From: Meandrina meandrites
Taxonomy: Eukaryota > Cnidaria > Anthozoa > Scleractinia > Meandrinidae
NCBI GenBank assembly: GCA_963693305.1
Contig: OY855906.1
Span: forward strand, 3,591,001-3,655,000
DNA length: 64,000 nt
Direction: 5' to 3'
In this document: piece by piece, positions 62,848-64,000 of the stretch
Position numbering within the stretch: position 1 is the stretch's first letter
How the letters are laid out: each line of letters opens with the position of its first letter
The notes under the pieces: generated by a model
What the model was told of the DNA's origin: nothing
The model's database searches: none
Seen by the model: only the letters and a program-made list of their open reading frames with translations
Position numbers and translations under genes: made by a program

Positions 62848-64000
62848 GTGCTGAGTTTAAAAACGATCATTGATATGGTGATATGGTCTTTCTTTTCAGA
62901 CAAATATGCCATGTTTACACATACGAGGCAAACACAGGATGTGTTTTAATACGCCTTGAACTAAGTGGCACGAACCAAACAGGGAAGCAGGTGCCAGCTC
63001 ATGAGGAATTCCTGTCTACGAGACAGGTTTCTAAGCAACTGATAGAAACATGATGGCTTTTGTTTGCGTGTTCAATGTTCACATGTACGTATACCGTGTG
63101 CGTTTGCTTGGAAGTGCTATCGAATTATTTAACCCTGAGATCGGCGTCGCAATTGTTTCCATACCCTGTCATCTATAAATCTCCATGTAAGAATCCAGTT
63201 TTAAGAGAAATCTTTTTTTCTACTACAGCTCTATAGATTCTCGTACTACATGGGCGGATTTAGCATTGTTTAGGGTGAGGGCCGAGGGAGCCCCCCCCCC
63301 CCCCCCCACCACTTTTCCCCATCACTTTTTCCTCGGATTTATTCTCAAACCATTGTAACCAACCGTCTTTCGAACTGTATTGTGCAATCAGGATTGTGTT
63401 CTGGGTATAGGGCAAGGTTGAGCTGTTGCCGAAATTTTTCGACCTACTCTTTCTGATCCTGATCTACACAAAGCTCCAGCTACAATATTAATTTGCTCCT
63501 GTTTGTTCAAGTGGTCCTTGTGTTTTGGGTCCCTGTTGAAAGTCCTGCACATGTCCTTGTCACGTGGAACGCTTTCCATTTGTTTGAAGAGTTGTTCCGC
63601 TAAAAAAATGAAATGGCAAAGTAGGAATAGCTCTTCCCACTGGAAGATTTTTGGAAAAATGGAATCCCTATACCAGGGGTATTCCCCTTTTCTCGTTTTT
63701 ACTGGAATACTTGAATCAATGTCGTGTAACGTTTTCTACGTTTGTAACGGGTTTTCTACAACAAAGGAAAGCGCTCGTGGTTGGACTGTATTTAAGGGTA
63801 GATAAATGAGCATCACAAACAAAAGCTGCGTTTCAATTATAAGGTTCTTTTTATTTAACCCTTTACTTTCTATTTTTTCTATTATATCTATAACTAACTA
63901 CTCTGGTAAGTGTAGGTAGACTCTGCTTTCTTCATGACAGTATTTTGACCTCTGCGCTTCGATGAAAGTTATAATGCTCCTAAAAGAAAAGAAAAGCAAA
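62848..64000. other. 3' flank of lin-28, no further gene seen
   Basis: Presumed 3' UTR followed by intergenic DNA. A run of 17 C lies at 63291-63307, next to GGGCGGATTTAGC, which looks like a transposon border. Short frames at 63388-63805 have no recognisable family. Confidence 0.5.

Overview
The window is eukaryotic nuclear DNA. Introns carry GT..AG borders, intergenic DNA is AT-rich and full of short palindromic DNA transposons, and there is a tRNA-derived SINE. The gene set (a lin-28 homologue, a GPR45/63-like receptor, DNAJC28) together with one intact Polinton/Maverick element fits a cnidarian, most likely an anthozoan such as a stony coral. The taxon is an inference, not something read directly from the sequence.

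Layout: (1) 302-8315 (+) is the 3' part of a multi-exon gene for a protein with an array of ubiquitin-interacting motifs, a TAF1-type zinc knuckle and a basic coiled-coil tail. (2) 9732-26202 is a complete 16.5-kb Polinton flanked by a 6-bp duplication (ACACCA) and by inverted repeats of about 330 bp that are almost identical. (3) 29603-30730 (-) is a single-exon class A GPCR of the GPR45/GPR63 type. (4) 30731-34151 is a nest of transposon relics including a SINE. (5) 34152-49270 (+) is a 13-exon gene for a 1380-residue zinc-finger, coiled-coil, CAP-Gly protein. (6) 51645-55341 (+) is DNAJC28 in three exons. (7) 57771-62847 (+) is lin-28 in three exons. The rest is introns and intergenic DNA rich in MITEs.

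The Polinton carries a replication/integration pair (protein-primed polymerase B and retroviral-type integrase, convergent and overlapping) and a virion set (double-jelly-roll major capsid protein, penton-like minor capsid protein, A32-type packaging ATPase). It also has a group of small membrane proteins, a long coiled-coil protein with a hydrophobic tail, a large structural-like protein whose frame is cut by one in-frame TAG, and a cysteine-rich F-box-like gene beside the right terminus. I found no adenain-type protease.

The most unusual signals lie between and inside the Polinton genes. Three families of short hairpin repeats recur at gene borders and even inside coding frames, a boundary motif AAAGTTTAAA recurs upstream of minus-strand genes, and each terminal repeat is itself a hairpin of about 165 bp. 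Together they look like an element-specific expression or end-processing code.
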